A DNA stretch of 6,314 nucleotides from JAERML01 sp035687895 (GCA_035687895.1 DASRUE010000007.1:1-6314), one strand, 5' to 3'; numbered from the stretch's first letter, positions 1 to 6,314 are shown. Numbers and translations are program-made. The notes: generated by a model from the sequence alone, not told the origin.

Positions 1-672
1 GGTGTACCGGATCTGCCAGGTGTTTCCTCTATCTGACGTAAAGAGGACCACCCCGCTCGAACTTGAATTTACAGGTCCTGTATGGCCCACCGCAATTCCG
101 GAGTCTGGGGTGAAGAAGTAGCAATCGAGCAGACCCATTGCAAAAGCACTCATGTCCCGCCGTTCCCACGTGTTGCCCCCATCCGTGCTGCGCACGAAGA
201 ATGCTGGCCCCCGAACGCGCCCGACGGCATAGACAAACGAATCGGCAATGGTGGTGATGCCACACAGGCCGCGGGGCTTGCCGGGGAAAATGTTGTTATT
301 GGCAAACCACGTTACTCCGCCATTGGTGGTTTGATAAATGATGTTCGTATCCGTAGCCCCGCCGAATTCGTCCGTCCCGAGATTGCACGCCCATCCCCGA
401 AGTGAATCAGCAAATGTGATGCACCGGAAGTAGATGGAATCGTTGTCGAACTGTTTCACCCACGAACCGCCACCGTCGGTCGTTCGCCATATTTGGCCGT
501 AGCCATTGGCAATCCATCCAAGCGTCGGGCTCAGGAAAACGGCGTCATCAATCCGGGAACCCCCGACGTTTGGGGCCGTCGGCAACGAGCGCCAGATGGG
601 CTGGGGTTGCGTGTGCAGGAAAAAAGGGAGAAGGCTGGCAAGACAGGTTAGAGTAAGACGACGGAGGCTCAT
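1..672 (-). CDS. Secreted Asp-box (BNR/Ycf48-like) beta-propeller protein, 3' end outside window
   Basis: Reading leftward from ATG at 672 gives 224 uninterrupted codons that run off the left edge, so the C-terminus is missing. The N-terminus looks like a Sec signal peptide: MSLRR is followed by a hydrophobic stretch to about residue 20. Four Asp-box motifs follow at regular spacing of about 50 residues: TTDGGGSW (64-71), TTNGGVTW (115-122), STDGGNTW (162-169) and TSDRGNTW (212-219). Each lies at the end of a propeller blade, and GW or A-V-G elements sit between them, as in sialidase-like and Ycf48/photosystem-assembly-like folds. The product is therefore probably an exported or surface propeller. 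In this family such proteins often carry a C-terminal sorting domain, but that part is not visible. The gene lies 82 bp downstream of the permeases on the same strand. No Shine-Dalgarno sequence precedes the ATG, so the start is less certain than the frame. The function is unknown; 'BNR' does not imply sialidase activity. Confidence 0.85.
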   Translation of the reverse strand, partial: MSLRRLTLTCLASLLPFFLHTQPQPIWRSLPTAPNVGGSRIDDAVFLSPTLGWIANGYGQIWRTTDGGGSWVKQFDNDSIYFRCITFADSLRGWACNLGTDEFGGATDTNIIYQTTNGGVTWFANNNIFPGKPRGLCGITTIADSFVYAVGRVRGPAFFVRSTDGGNTWERRDMSAFAMGLLDCYFFTPDSGIAVGHTGPVNSSSSGVVLFTSDRGNTWQIRYT

Positions 673-754
673 GCAGTGTTTTGGTGTGTGAATGAACGCC
701 AAACGGTGTCAACAAATTAGGAAGAACGGCGGGAATGTGCAAGCCGCAAAGGCG

Positions 755-1996
755 CTACTCGTACCGGAGGGATTCAACGGGATCCACGGACGCGGCTTTG
801 CGTGCAGGGAAAAATCCCGCGAGGAGACCGATCAGCGCAAGAACACCCGTGGTTAAAAGCATGATGCCAGTGGAGAGAACCGGCTTGCCAAGGAACTGCA
901 TCGGTCCGTCGTCCGAAGGAAACAGTTGAACAATGGAGACGACACCCCAGGAAATGAAAAGCCCAAGCCCGCCGCCGATGAAGGCAAGGAGCAGGGCTTC
1001 AAAGATGAACTGTGAGAGAATATACCCCCGTCTCGCCCCGACCGCCATCCTGATACCAATCTCCCGCGTCCGTTCCTTCACCACCACATACATGACGTTC
1101 GCAACACCAACGCCGGCAATGAGCAGTGTAAGAAGTCCGACCGACCCGAGAAAGATGGAAACTCCGACCGAAATCTTCCTGCCGATCTTCTCATTCTCAA
1201 TGAAGTCCCATATGAACAGTGTCCGTTCATCATTCGGATTGAAGTGGTACTTTCGCGCCAGCACACGAAAGATCTCTTTCTTGATCTGCGGCTGCTGCGC
1301 GGGGTCCATTGGCCGGACGACAATCGAGTTGACAGTCTTGGGTCCGTACATTGTCCGGAACGTGCTGAACGGGATGATCGCCCGCTCGGAGTCCGGGCCA
1401 TTGTTCATGCTGGTCTGGATTTTCTTCTGGATGACGCCTACCACGGTGAATGGCAGCCCGTCTACCAATAGTGTCCTGCCGATCGGGTCTTCTTCCTTGA
1501 AAATGTCCTTCGCAATTTTCGAGCCGAGGACGAGCACTCTCCGCTGGAGTGTCACATCCACGTCATTCAAAAAGCGTCCACCGGAGGCTGGATACATCCT
1601 CCGCATCTCCTCGAAGGCCGGATTCACCCCTTCGCATTCGGTATTGGTGGAAAACTTTTTGTAGGTGAGAGTCACGAATTGGCGGTACTGGGGGCTGATC
1701 ATATCGATCATCGGAATAGCGCGCTTGAGCATGTCAGCGTCTTCTTCTACGAGACGAATACGCCGGCCTTTGGGCATCCCCTCGAACTGCATCCCTGTCT
1801 CGCCACCGTACAGAATCATGATCCGGTTTCCTGCGTTGATGGAACCGTTCATCATCTGTGTCCCGAGTCCCTCGCCAAACGAAAGGAGTAACACAACGGC
1901 AACGGTCCCCCACGTGATCGCAATGATGGTCAATACGGCGCGGGTCCGGTGCAGTTTCAGATCGAAGAAAAAATCCTTGAGGAGTTCAAGCCACAT
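755..1996 (-). CDS. ABC transporter permease, MacB/FtsX type (second of a pair)
   Basis: This 413-residue protein has the full MacB-permease layout without a fused ATPase domain. TM1 lies at about 20-40 after a short cytoplasmic helix. A large periplasmic MacB_PCD-like domain spans about 45-270 and includes a GGRFLNDVD segment and a PFTVVGVIQKK strand. Three more TM segments lie at about 277-306, 327-358 and 373-396. The cytoplasmic loop after TM2 carries the family signature ERTREIGIRMAVGARRG (308-324), and the protein ends in the typical FPARKAA...DPVESLRYE tail. It should sit in the inner membrane and couple ATP hydrolysis by a separate ATPase to periplasmic conformational change. It starts 4 bp after the stop of the upstream permease, behind a GAGGG site, which implies translational coupling. 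It is clearly a paralogue of that neighbour. The substrate cannot be told from the sequence. Confidence 0.95.
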   Translation of the reverse strand: MWLELLKDFFFDLKLHRTRAVLTIIAITWGTVAVVLLLSFGEGLGTQMMNGSINAGNRIMILYGGETGMQFEGMPKGRRIRLVEEDADMLKRAIPMIDMISPQYRQFVTLTYKKFSTNTECEGVNPAFEEMRRMYPASGGRFLNDVDVTLQRRVLVLGSKIAKDIFKEEDPIGRTLLVDGLPFTVVGVIQKKIQTSMNNGPDSERAIIPFSTFRTMYGPKTVNSIVVRPMDPAQQPQIKKEIFRVLARKYHFNPNDERTLFIWDFIENEKIGRKISVGVSIFLGSVGLLTLLIAGVGVANVMYVVVKERTREIGIRMAVGARRGYILSQFIFEALLLAFIGGGLGLFISWGVVSIVQLFPSDDGPMQFLGKPVLSTGIMLLTTGVLALIGLLAGFFPARKAASVDPVESLRYE

Positions 1997-2000
1997 GTTC

Positions 2001-3236
2001 TTATGCCCTCAAACAATCGACAACGTTCAGATTCGCAGCGCGACGCGCCGGTAAAAAACCGGCCGCAAGGCCGATAATCGTCAACACCGCACCCGTTGCC
2101 AGCGCGACCTCGATCGAGATTTCCGGCGTTCCCACAAATTCCTTGATCGGAATAAACTGGAGTGCCTGTGTGATCCCAAGAGCAATCAAGAAACCGATGG
2201 AGGAACCGAGCGCTATGATGAAGAATGTTTCCATGAAGAATTGGAAGAGGATGTTCGATTTTTTCGCACCGACAGCCCGCTTGATCCCGATTTCCTTCAC
2301 CCGCTCCTGGACCACAATGTACATGATGTTTGCAACACCGATGCCCCCCACTCCCAGCGTGAAGCTCCCGATCAATCCCATGAAGATGTTGAACGCCAGA
2401 AAGAAGTAGAAGAGGAACTTGTCGAACTCTGCAGTATCCCAGATCCAGACCGCATCTGTGTCCGTGGCGTCGAACCGGTACCGCTTGCCGAGGACCTGCC
2501 GAACCTGGGACATCACTTCTTCGGACCGGGTTGGGTCTTTCGGAGTATAAACAATGTTGTTGATGTTGGTCGCGCCGAATACGGACGCAAAACTGGAGGC
2601 GGGGATAAAGATGCGATCCTGGTCCCTACGATTGTAAGATGAGTTCTGCGTCTTCTTCTGCATCACTCCAATCACTGTGAAGGGCACCTGTCCAACGTAC
2701 ACCACTTTGCCAATTGCAGTGCTCGCGCCAAAAACAAGACGCTTCACTTCGTCCCCCAGCACCACAACCCGGCGACGGTCTTTCATGTCCAGATCGTTGA
2801 TGAAGCGTCCGCCCATTTCAGGAATGATGTTTCGCATGTCACCGTAGATCGGGTAAATGCCGGCCACCGACGTGTTGACGATATTCTCACCGAGGCGGAC
2901 CGGATAGCTCCCGGTGGAGTACTCGGCGCTGATCTTGTCGATCTCCGCAATCTGGGTCCGGAGCAGGTGGACATCATCCTCAACAAACTGGATCGGGCGC
3001 CCGGTACCGAATCCCTCGTACGCTTTTGTGGTCCTTCCGGGAAACATGATAGCAATGCTCTCCCCGATGCCGTGCATGTTGATCGCAAGCTGGCGCTTGA
3101 ACCCCATGCCGAATGCGAGCAGCACGATGATCGCGACGGTTCCCCACACAATCCCGAAGATGGTCAGAAAGGTGCGGAGTTTCTGGGCTTTAAGATCACG
3201 AACGAATTCCACAATATTTGACAGGAGAGAATCCAT
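2001..3236 (-). CDS. ABC transporter permease, MacB/FtsX type (first of a pair)
   Basis: This 411-residue inner-membrane permease has TM1 at about 22-43, a periplasmic MacB_PCD-like domain at about 47-270 (GGRFINDLD and PFTVIGVMQKK are conserved with the next gene), TM2 at about 276-308, TM3 at about 329-360 and TM4 at about 375-395. The FtsX-family loop ERVKEIGIKRAVGAKK lies at 311-326, and the C-terminal motif is LPARRAANLNVVDCLRA. No Walker motifs are present, so an ATPase must be supplied in trans. It probably pairs with the adjacent paralogue as a heterodimer and contacts the adaptor encoded upstream. The start is fixed: an in-frame TGA lies two codons upstream of the ATG (3243-3245), and the next internal Met would remove TM1. 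Unusually, no Shine-Dalgarno sequence precedes this start, unlike the other genes of the transporter cluster. The leader consists of the repeat-like flank of the four-helix-bundle ORF. Confidence 0.95.
   Translation of the reverse strand: MDSLLSNIVEFVRDLKAQKLRTFLTIFGIVWGTVAIIVLLAFGMGFKRQLAINMHGIGESIAIMFPGRTTKAYEGFGTGRPIQFVEDDVHLLRTQIAEIDKISAEYSTGSYPVRLGENIVNTSVAGIYPIYGDMRNIIPEMGGRFINDLDMKDRRRVVVLGDEVKRLVFGASTAIGKVVYVGQVPFTVIGVMQKKTQNSSYNRRDQDRIFIPASSFASVFGATNINNIVYTPKDPTRSEEVMSQVRQVLGKRYRFDATDTDAVWIWDTAEFDKFLFYFFLAFNIFMGLIGSFTLGVGGIGVANIMYIVVQERVKEIGIKRAVGAKKSNILFQFFMETFFIIALGSSIGFLIALGITQALQFIPIKEFVGTPEISIEVALATGAVLTIIGLAAGFLPARRAANLNVVDCLRA
2006..2010 (-). promoter_or_regulatory. Ribosome binding site of permease 2, inside the end of permease 1
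   Basis: GAGGG on the minus strand lies 9 nt before ATG 1996 and overlaps the last codons of permease 1. Together with the 4-bp gap between the two genes, this indicates translational coupling and fixes the permease 2 start. Confidence 0.65.
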
Positions 3237-3256
3237 GTGAGTTCAAAATTGCAGGC

Positions 3257-3269
3257 TCAAAGTTGAAAG
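3257..3269. repeat. Left arm of imperfect inverted repeat flanking the four-helix-bundle ORF
   Basis: The arm reads TCAAAGTTGAAAG. Its reverse complement matches the right arm at 3693-3706 with a single-base gap. A further TTCAAAA-type element lies next to it at about 3242-3248, and TTGAACTTCGAC (3289-3300) resembles TTGAACCTTAGAC on the other side (3681-3693). These short TTCAAA/TTTGAA units bracket the broken ORF and lie in the permease leader. Confidence 0.5.
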
Positions 3270-3282
3270 AGGCAGACTGACT

Positions 3283-3670
3283 CTACTTGAACTTCGACCC
3301 CTTCATTCCAGACCTCTTCAGGTAGGTGATAAGTCCGCTTATCATTTTTGAAACCGCAGACGCCTTCGAAGACAGTTCCTCACTGCATTTGGCCGATGTA
3401 ACCCTGATCGGGAGCAACATAAAGCTGAGATCGAACCTCTCCTGCCGACGCTTTGGCCATCGAAAGAAACTGAACGAACTCCCTGGTCCCTTCCCTCTCA
3501 AAACCTTCCGCAATGTTAGACATGATGGAAACTGAAGCCCGTCGGATCTGATCCCGCAGCCCATAGTCCGTGGAAAATGCCCCAAGGGATGTTGCCTGAT
3601 ATATGGCACGCACAAGCTCCCGAGATTTCTTCCAAGCTTCAATCTCCTCGAAGGTCCGGAACGAAGCCAT
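3283..3670 (-). pseudogene. Four-helix-bundle (S23/IVS-type) protein gene, frameshifted
   Basis: The intact frame from ATG 3670 gives 96 residues with hallmarks of the four-helix-bundle family related to ORFs in 23S rRNA intervening sequences and to the Avd protein of diversity-generating retroelements. These are FRTFEEIEAWKKSREL at 4-19, LRDQIRRASVSIMSNIAEGFERE (about 38-60) and a segment ending RSQLYVAPDQGYI (about 80-92). It then stops at TGA 3380-3382, well short of the family's usual length of about 110-130. The missing fourth helix is encoded immediately downstream in another frame (SEELSSKASAVSKMISGLI..., ending at TAG 3283-3285). One extra base, or two lost bases, at about 3380-3400 explains the break. 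The start has an AAAGGAGG site 4 nt away. The ORF sits 40 bp after the adaptor gene and 46 bp before permease 1, and has no known role in ABC export. A sequencing error is the main alternative to true decay. The family's function outside retroelements is not established. Confidence 0.8.
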
Positions 3671-3674
3671 TCAT

Positions 3675-3682
3675 CCTCCTTT
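3675..3682 (-). promoter_or_regulatory. Strong ribosome binding site of the four-helix-bundle ORF
   Basis: AAAGGAGG on the minus strand lies 4 nt before ATG 3670. The spacing is a little short but the match to the anti-Shine-Dalgarno is near perfect. It supports this start and suggests the ORF once had its own efficient translation signal. Confidence 0.7.
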
Positions 3683-3692
3683 GAACCTTAGA

Positions 3693-3706
3693 CTTTCAAA
3701 CTTTGA
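3693..3706. repeat. Right arm of imperfect inverted repeat flanking the four-helix-bundle ORF
   Basis: The arm reads CTTTCAAACTTTGA. It pairs with 3257-3269 except for one unmatched base. It fills most of the 40-bp gap between the adaptor stop codon and the four-helix-bundle start. The arm is short and A/T-rich, so chance resemblance is possible, but its position symmetrically around the ORF is suggestive. Confidence 0.5.
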
Positions 3707-3710
3707 ACTG

Positions 3711-4802
3711 TCATTCTATCTTCTTCACCGGCTTCTCTACAAGTTCATCGCCTTCCTTCAGACCCGACACCACCTCGATATTGATTGCATCGCTCAACCC
3801 GGTCTTGATGTATCGTTCCTCTTCCTTCTCGGGCCCGAGGGCCACCTTCACGAACGCCGAGTCATTCCTGAACGTCACCACCCGCTCGGGGATGGTCAGA
3901 ACTTCGTCCTTCTTCTGGATCATAACATTCGCGTTGGCGGAATAGCCCGCACGCAAGGTTGCATTCCGCGCCTTGGGAATGGATATTTCGATCGGGAACA
4001 CTGTGGCGTTCTCCTTCTTCTCGGCCTTCAGAGAAATCCTCCGGAGTACCCCCCGCACAGTGTCCATGGGCAATGCCCCGACCTTGATTTCGGCTTCCAT
4101 TCCTTCATGGAGCTTCCCGACATCCACCTCGTCAACCGTTCCTTTGAAGATGAGTCGCTCCATGTTGGCCATCTTCATCAACACCGTCCCTTCCTGGAAC
4201 GACGTCAACGGCGTTACGGGGTCGCCCACCTCCACCGTCTTATTCAACACGAATCCATCGATGGGGGCTTTGATGATGGATTCGATGTTGGTGCCGCCGA
4301 TGGTCACACGGCCGCTTTCGAGCAGCGCAAGTTTTTCTTTGGCTATGTTCAGGCGGAGTTCGCCTTCGCTGTACTTCCGCTGAAACTCTTCGTAGTCCCT
4401 GGTGGAGATCAATCCCTTCTTTATCAGGGACTCCTGTCGGACACGTTCTTTGGTCATGTTGTCCAGCTCGACTTCGGCGAGTTCCACATTCCGCTTTGCT
4501 TCGGCAAGCTCGAGCGGCGTAGGATCCGGTCGCACTTCCAGGAGAGGCTGTCCCGCTTTCACATACGTTCCGGCGTCTGCATAGATCCGGCTTACTGCGC
4601 CTGACACCTTCGACTTCACAGAGATTTCGTTCTCCGGCTCGATCGTCCCTACTGCCAATGCTTTGTCAATGATATTCCCCTTGGTCACTTTCACACGAGG
4701 AAGCTTGTCCTCATCCGAGTTCTTGGACCCGCCGAAGAACAGGAACCCGGCGCCGACGAGGACCACGACGCCTACGGACGAGAGAATGATTTTCTTTTTC
4801 AT
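3711..4802 (-). CDS. HlyD/MacA-like periplasmic adaptor (membrane fusion protein) of an ABC efflux system
   Basis: This 363-residue protein has one N-terminal membrane anchor (KKKIILSS then a hydrophobic run to about 25). It is followed by a beta-barrel strand region, the first half of the lipoyl domain (SKVSGAVSRIYADAGTYVKAG, about 64-84, with the conserved G-x-V...G-x-x-V-x-x-G-Q pattern), an alpha-helical hairpin rich in Glu/Lys/Leu (about 96-163), the returning lipoyl half (IIKAPIDGFV, 176-185) and C-terminal barrel and membrane-proximal domains ending VKKIE. This is the MacA/RND-adaptor architecture. The protein would bridge the inner-membrane permeases and an outer-membrane TolC-type channel. 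The start at 4802 is chosen because GGAGGT lies 7 nt upstream and the membrane anchor begins immediately. An in-frame ATG at 4898 would add 32 residues without such signals. It is the first gene of the minus-strand cluster, followed 40 bp later by the broken four-helix-bundle ORF and then by the permeases. Confidence 0.95.
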   Translation of the reverse strand: MKKKIILSSVGVVVLVGAGFLFFGGSKNSDEDKLPRVKVTKGNIIDKALAVGTIEPENEISVKSKVSGAVSRIYADAGTYVKAGQPLLEVRPDPTPLELAEAKRNVELAEVELDNMTKERVRQESLIKKGLISTRDYEEFQRKYSEGELRLNIAKEKLALLESGRVTIGGTNIESIIKAPIDGFVLNKTVEVGDPVTPLTSFQEGTVLMKMANMERLIFKGTVDEVDVGKLHEGMEAEIKVGALPMDTVRGVLRRISLKAEKKENATVFPIEISIPKARNATLRAGYSANANVMIQKKDEVLTIPERVVTFRNDSAFVKVALGPEKEEERYIKTGLSDAINIEVVSGLKEGDELVEKPVKKIE

Positions 4803-4809
4803 GGATGAG

Positions 4810-4815
4810 ACCTCC
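4810..4815 (-). promoter_or_regulatory. Ribosome binding site deciding the adaptor start
   Basis: GGAGGT on the minus strand lies 7 nt before ATG 4802. It favours that start over the in-frame ATG at 4898. Confidence 0.8.
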
Positions 4816-5059
4816 AAAGGGAATACAGCCGCTGGGAAACAACTAGAAATGCCTGAGAGGGGGCTAGAGCCTGCCTTGCATACGACCACGCCTGACAAAT
4901 GTTACGTATTGTAGGGTCTGTGAAGTTATCGAGGCCTGCGACGTCAGGAAAGCGAAAGAGACCATTGAGGATACTGTACTTCTGTTAGACTCTTTCTGAA
5001 TCTGTTTGGTTTCGGGCGAATGAGGAATATTTCACCAACAAGGGGCGAAGCCGCGTTCG

Positions 5060-5088
5060 TTGATTTTGAGGCACCCTTCTTGTACTAT
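5060..5088 (+). promoter_or_regulatory. lhr: Candidate sigma70-type promoter of the helicase gene
   Basis: TTGATT (5060-5065) and TACTAT (5083-5088) are separated by exactly 17 bp. Each matches the consensus hexamer at 4 of 6 positions, including the critical A and final T of the -10 box. A transcript would start near 5095, leaving a short leader of about 25 nt before ATG 5121. The prediction is by eye. If the host is Bacteroidota proper, its promoter consensus differs. Confidence 0.4.
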
Positions 5089-5120
5089 GCAGAAGCCCTC
5101 ATCATTACTGCAATCCCGTT

Positions 5121-6314
5121 ATGTCCGCACACAACCCGTTGGAAAATTTTCATCCTGTCGTCCGACGGTGGTTTGAGGAGACATTTGGCAAACCCAGCCC
5201 CCCCCAAGCAAAAGGCTGGCCGAGCATCTCCCGCGGTGAGAATACGCTGATCCTTGCCCCAACGGGCTCAGGCAAAACTCTGGCGGCATTCCTCTGGGCA
5301 ATCAATCACCTGGTGGAACAGCATCTTGGTGAAGATCTGCTTCCCGGCGTACGCATCCTCTACGTCTCACCCCTCAAGGCACTGAACAACGACATCCAGC
5401 GAAACCTGGAGCTTCCGTTAGCCGGCATCAGGGAAGAGGCCCGGAGCTTGGGGTTGAGACTCCCGGCGATCCAGACCGGCGTCCGAACGGGTGACACGCC
5501 GCAGTCCCGGCGGACACACATGCTCAAGCATCCGCCGGATATCCTCATCACCACACCCGAGTCTCTCTATCTTCTCCTGACGTCGAAGCAGGCACGCAAG
5601 ACACTCACCACCGTACAGTACGTGATTGTGGACGAGATCCATTCCATTTGCGGGAACAAAAGAGGAGTTCATCTTTCTCTCTCGCTTGAACGTCTTGCGG
5701 CAATTGCGGATCAGGAATTTGTTCGGATTGGGCTCTCGGCAACGCAACGACCTCTCGAACAAATAGCTGCGTTCCTTGGCGGACAGCGTTGGGAGAAGAA
5801 GAAGCTTGTCCCGCGCCCGGTCACTATTGTTGACGCAGGCCGGCGCAAGGAAATGGACCTTCGTGTTGTCTGCGCCCCGCCTGACTTCTCACTCCTCCCG
5901 CAAGAAAGCGTCTGGCCCCTGATATTTTCAGAACTGCTCGAGAACATTCGCCGGCACACTACCACACTCATCTTCGTTAACAACAGGCGGCTGGCAGAAC
6001 GGGTTGCGGCCAAGTTGAACGAGATGATCTCGGGCTCAGGGGATACGTTCAGTCTCTACGCCGTCCCGCTGAAGCCTCGCTCCTCAGAATCTCCTACTCC
6101 CATCGTGTCAACAGCGACGAGCCGTGACGAAGTGGTGCAAGCATATCACGGCAGCATGTCCCGACTATCGCGTGAACGGATGGAGGCTGACCTCAAGGCG
6201 GGAAGACTGCGCGCATTGGTTGCGACGTCCTCGCTCGAACTCGGCATTGACATCGGGAGTATTGATCTTGTGGTTCAGTTGCAGTCGCCAAAAGGAGTTG
6301 CACGCGGGCTTCAG
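5121..6314 (+). CDS. lhr: Lhr-family superfamily 2 ATP-dependent helicase, N-terminal 398 codons
   Basis: The first RecA-like domain has a Q-motif-like PPQAKGW (27-33), Walker A APTGSGKT (46-53), motif Ia SPLKALNND (about 83-91), a TGVRTGDTP segment, motif II DEIH (171-174) and motif III SAT (206-208). The second domain shows LIFVNNRRLAER (about 283-294), YHGSMSR (342-348) and motif V ATSSLELGIDIG (368-379), ending SPKGVARGLQ at the window edge. Lhr proteins continue there with RIGRAGH. The ELGIDIG...SPK-VARGLQ string and the spacing of motifs identify Lhr rather than RecQ or RecG. Lhr helicases translocate 3' to 5' on single-stranded DNA, unwind DNA and RNA:DNA hybrids, and act in DNA repair. 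Full-length members run to about 850-1,500 residues, so more than half is missing. The ATG has no clear Shine-Dalgarno sequence, but an in-frame stop at 5067-5069 leaves no other upstream ATG. It is transcribed divergently from the efflux cluster, with no evident functional link. Confidence 0.93.
   Translation, partial: MSAHNPLENFHPVVRRWFEETFGKPSPPQAKGWPSISRGENTLILAPTGSGKTLAAFLWAINHLVEQHLGEDLLPGVRILYVSPLKALNNDIQRNLELPLAGIREEARSLGLRLPAIQTGVRTGDTPQSRRTHMLKHPPDILITTPESLYLLLTSKQARKTLTTVQYVIVDEIHSICGNKRGVHLSLSLERLAAIADQEFVRIGLSATQRPLEQIAAFLGGQRWEKKKLVPRPVTIVDAGRRKEMDLRVVCAPPDFSLLPQESVWPLIFSELLENIRRHTTTLIFVNNRRLAERVAAKLNEMISGSGDTFSLYAVPLKPRSSESPTPIVSTATSRDEVVQAYHGSMSRLSRERMEADLKAGRLRALVATSSLELGIDIGSIDLVVQLQSPKGVARGLQ

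Larger units (their letters stand above)
4803..5120. other. Divergent intergenic region between adaptor operon and helicase
   Basis: This 318-bp stretch has no convincing gene. It should hold the promoters of both divergent units. On the plus strand, a plausible sigma70-type promoter lies at 5060-5088 (separate entry). On the minus strand, TACAAT at 4908-4913 could be a -10 box for the adaptor operon, but no good -35 box stands at the right distance. An imperfect 14-bp palindrome, CCTG-CGACGT-CAGG (4935-4948), lies about 20 bp upstream of that candidate and could be an operator, though its symmetry is modest. No riboswitch or terminator is evident. Confidence 0.6.

Noticed and set aside
684..712. 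A perfect minus-strand TTGACA (707-712) as a promoter for the propeller gene
   Set aside because: At 16-18 bp spacing the -10 position reads only CACACA-like sequence, so no full promoter can be supported.
673..754. Rho-independent terminator after permease 2
   Set aside because: The only hairpin seen (GCC-tttgc-GGC just after the stop) has a 3-bp stem and no following T-run.
933..1664. A plus-strand open frame of 243 codons across permease 2
   Set aside because: It is antisense to a well-supported permease. Its low-complexity Ser/Arg/Thr/Pro translation has no recognisable motif.
3375..3400. Programmed +1 frameshift joining the two parts of the four-helix-bundle ORF
   Set aside because: CAG TGA G resembles a stop-codon slip site, but there is no slippery codon of the prfB type, no internal Shine-Dalgarno and no precedent I know of in this family. 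Mutation or sequencing error is simpler.
3603..4604. A long plus-strand open frame of 333 codons across the adaptor gene
   Set aside because: It is antisense to a clear HlyD/MacA-like protein. Its translation is rich in His, Phe and Arg and shows no domain, and there is no ribosome binding site. It is a shadow of the coding strand.
4803..4898. A 32-residue N-terminal extension of the adaptor from ATG 4898
   Set aside because: The extension lacks a ribosome binding site, contains nothing adaptor-like and would bury the membrane anchor. GGAGGT correctly precedes ATG 4802.

Overview
The window reads as a moderately GC-rich bacterial chromosome fragment. The mix of genes suggests the Bacteroidota/Chlorobiota/Ignavibacteria side of the tree: a MacA-like adaptor with two stand-alone MacB-type permeases, a secreted Asp-box (BNR) propeller and an S23/four-helix-bundle ORF. 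That placement is an inference from gene content; there is no rRNA or other marker here to confirm it.

Layout. Positions 1-4802 hold a minus-strand gene cluster, transcribed from right to left: a membrane-anchored HlyD/MacA-like periplasmic adaptor (4802-3711), a frameshifted four-helix-bundle ORF (3670-3283), two paralogous FtsX/MacB-type ABC permeases (3236-2001 and 1996-755, only 4 bp apart), and the first 224 codons of an exported Asp-box beta-propeller protein (672 to the left edge). A 318-bp divergent intergenic region (4803-5120) separates this cluster from a plus-strand Lhr-family ATP-dependent helicase (5121 to the right edge, cut just before motif VI).

How the genes work together. 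The adaptor and the two permeases look like parts of a MacAB-type tripartite ABC efflux or export machine. The permease pair probably forms a heterodimer. The ATP-binding subunit that such permeases need is not in the window. The slot between adaptor and permeases holds the broken four-helix-bundle ORF instead. That ORF is flanked by imperfect inverted repeats rich in TTTGAA/TTCAAA, and the permease downstream of it has lost any obvious Shine-Dalgarno sequence. The most interesting reading is that a four-helix-bundle cassette inserted into an efflux operon and then decayed. I see no CRISPR array, tRNA, rRNA, insertion sequence or defence system, and the rest of the region looks ordinary.
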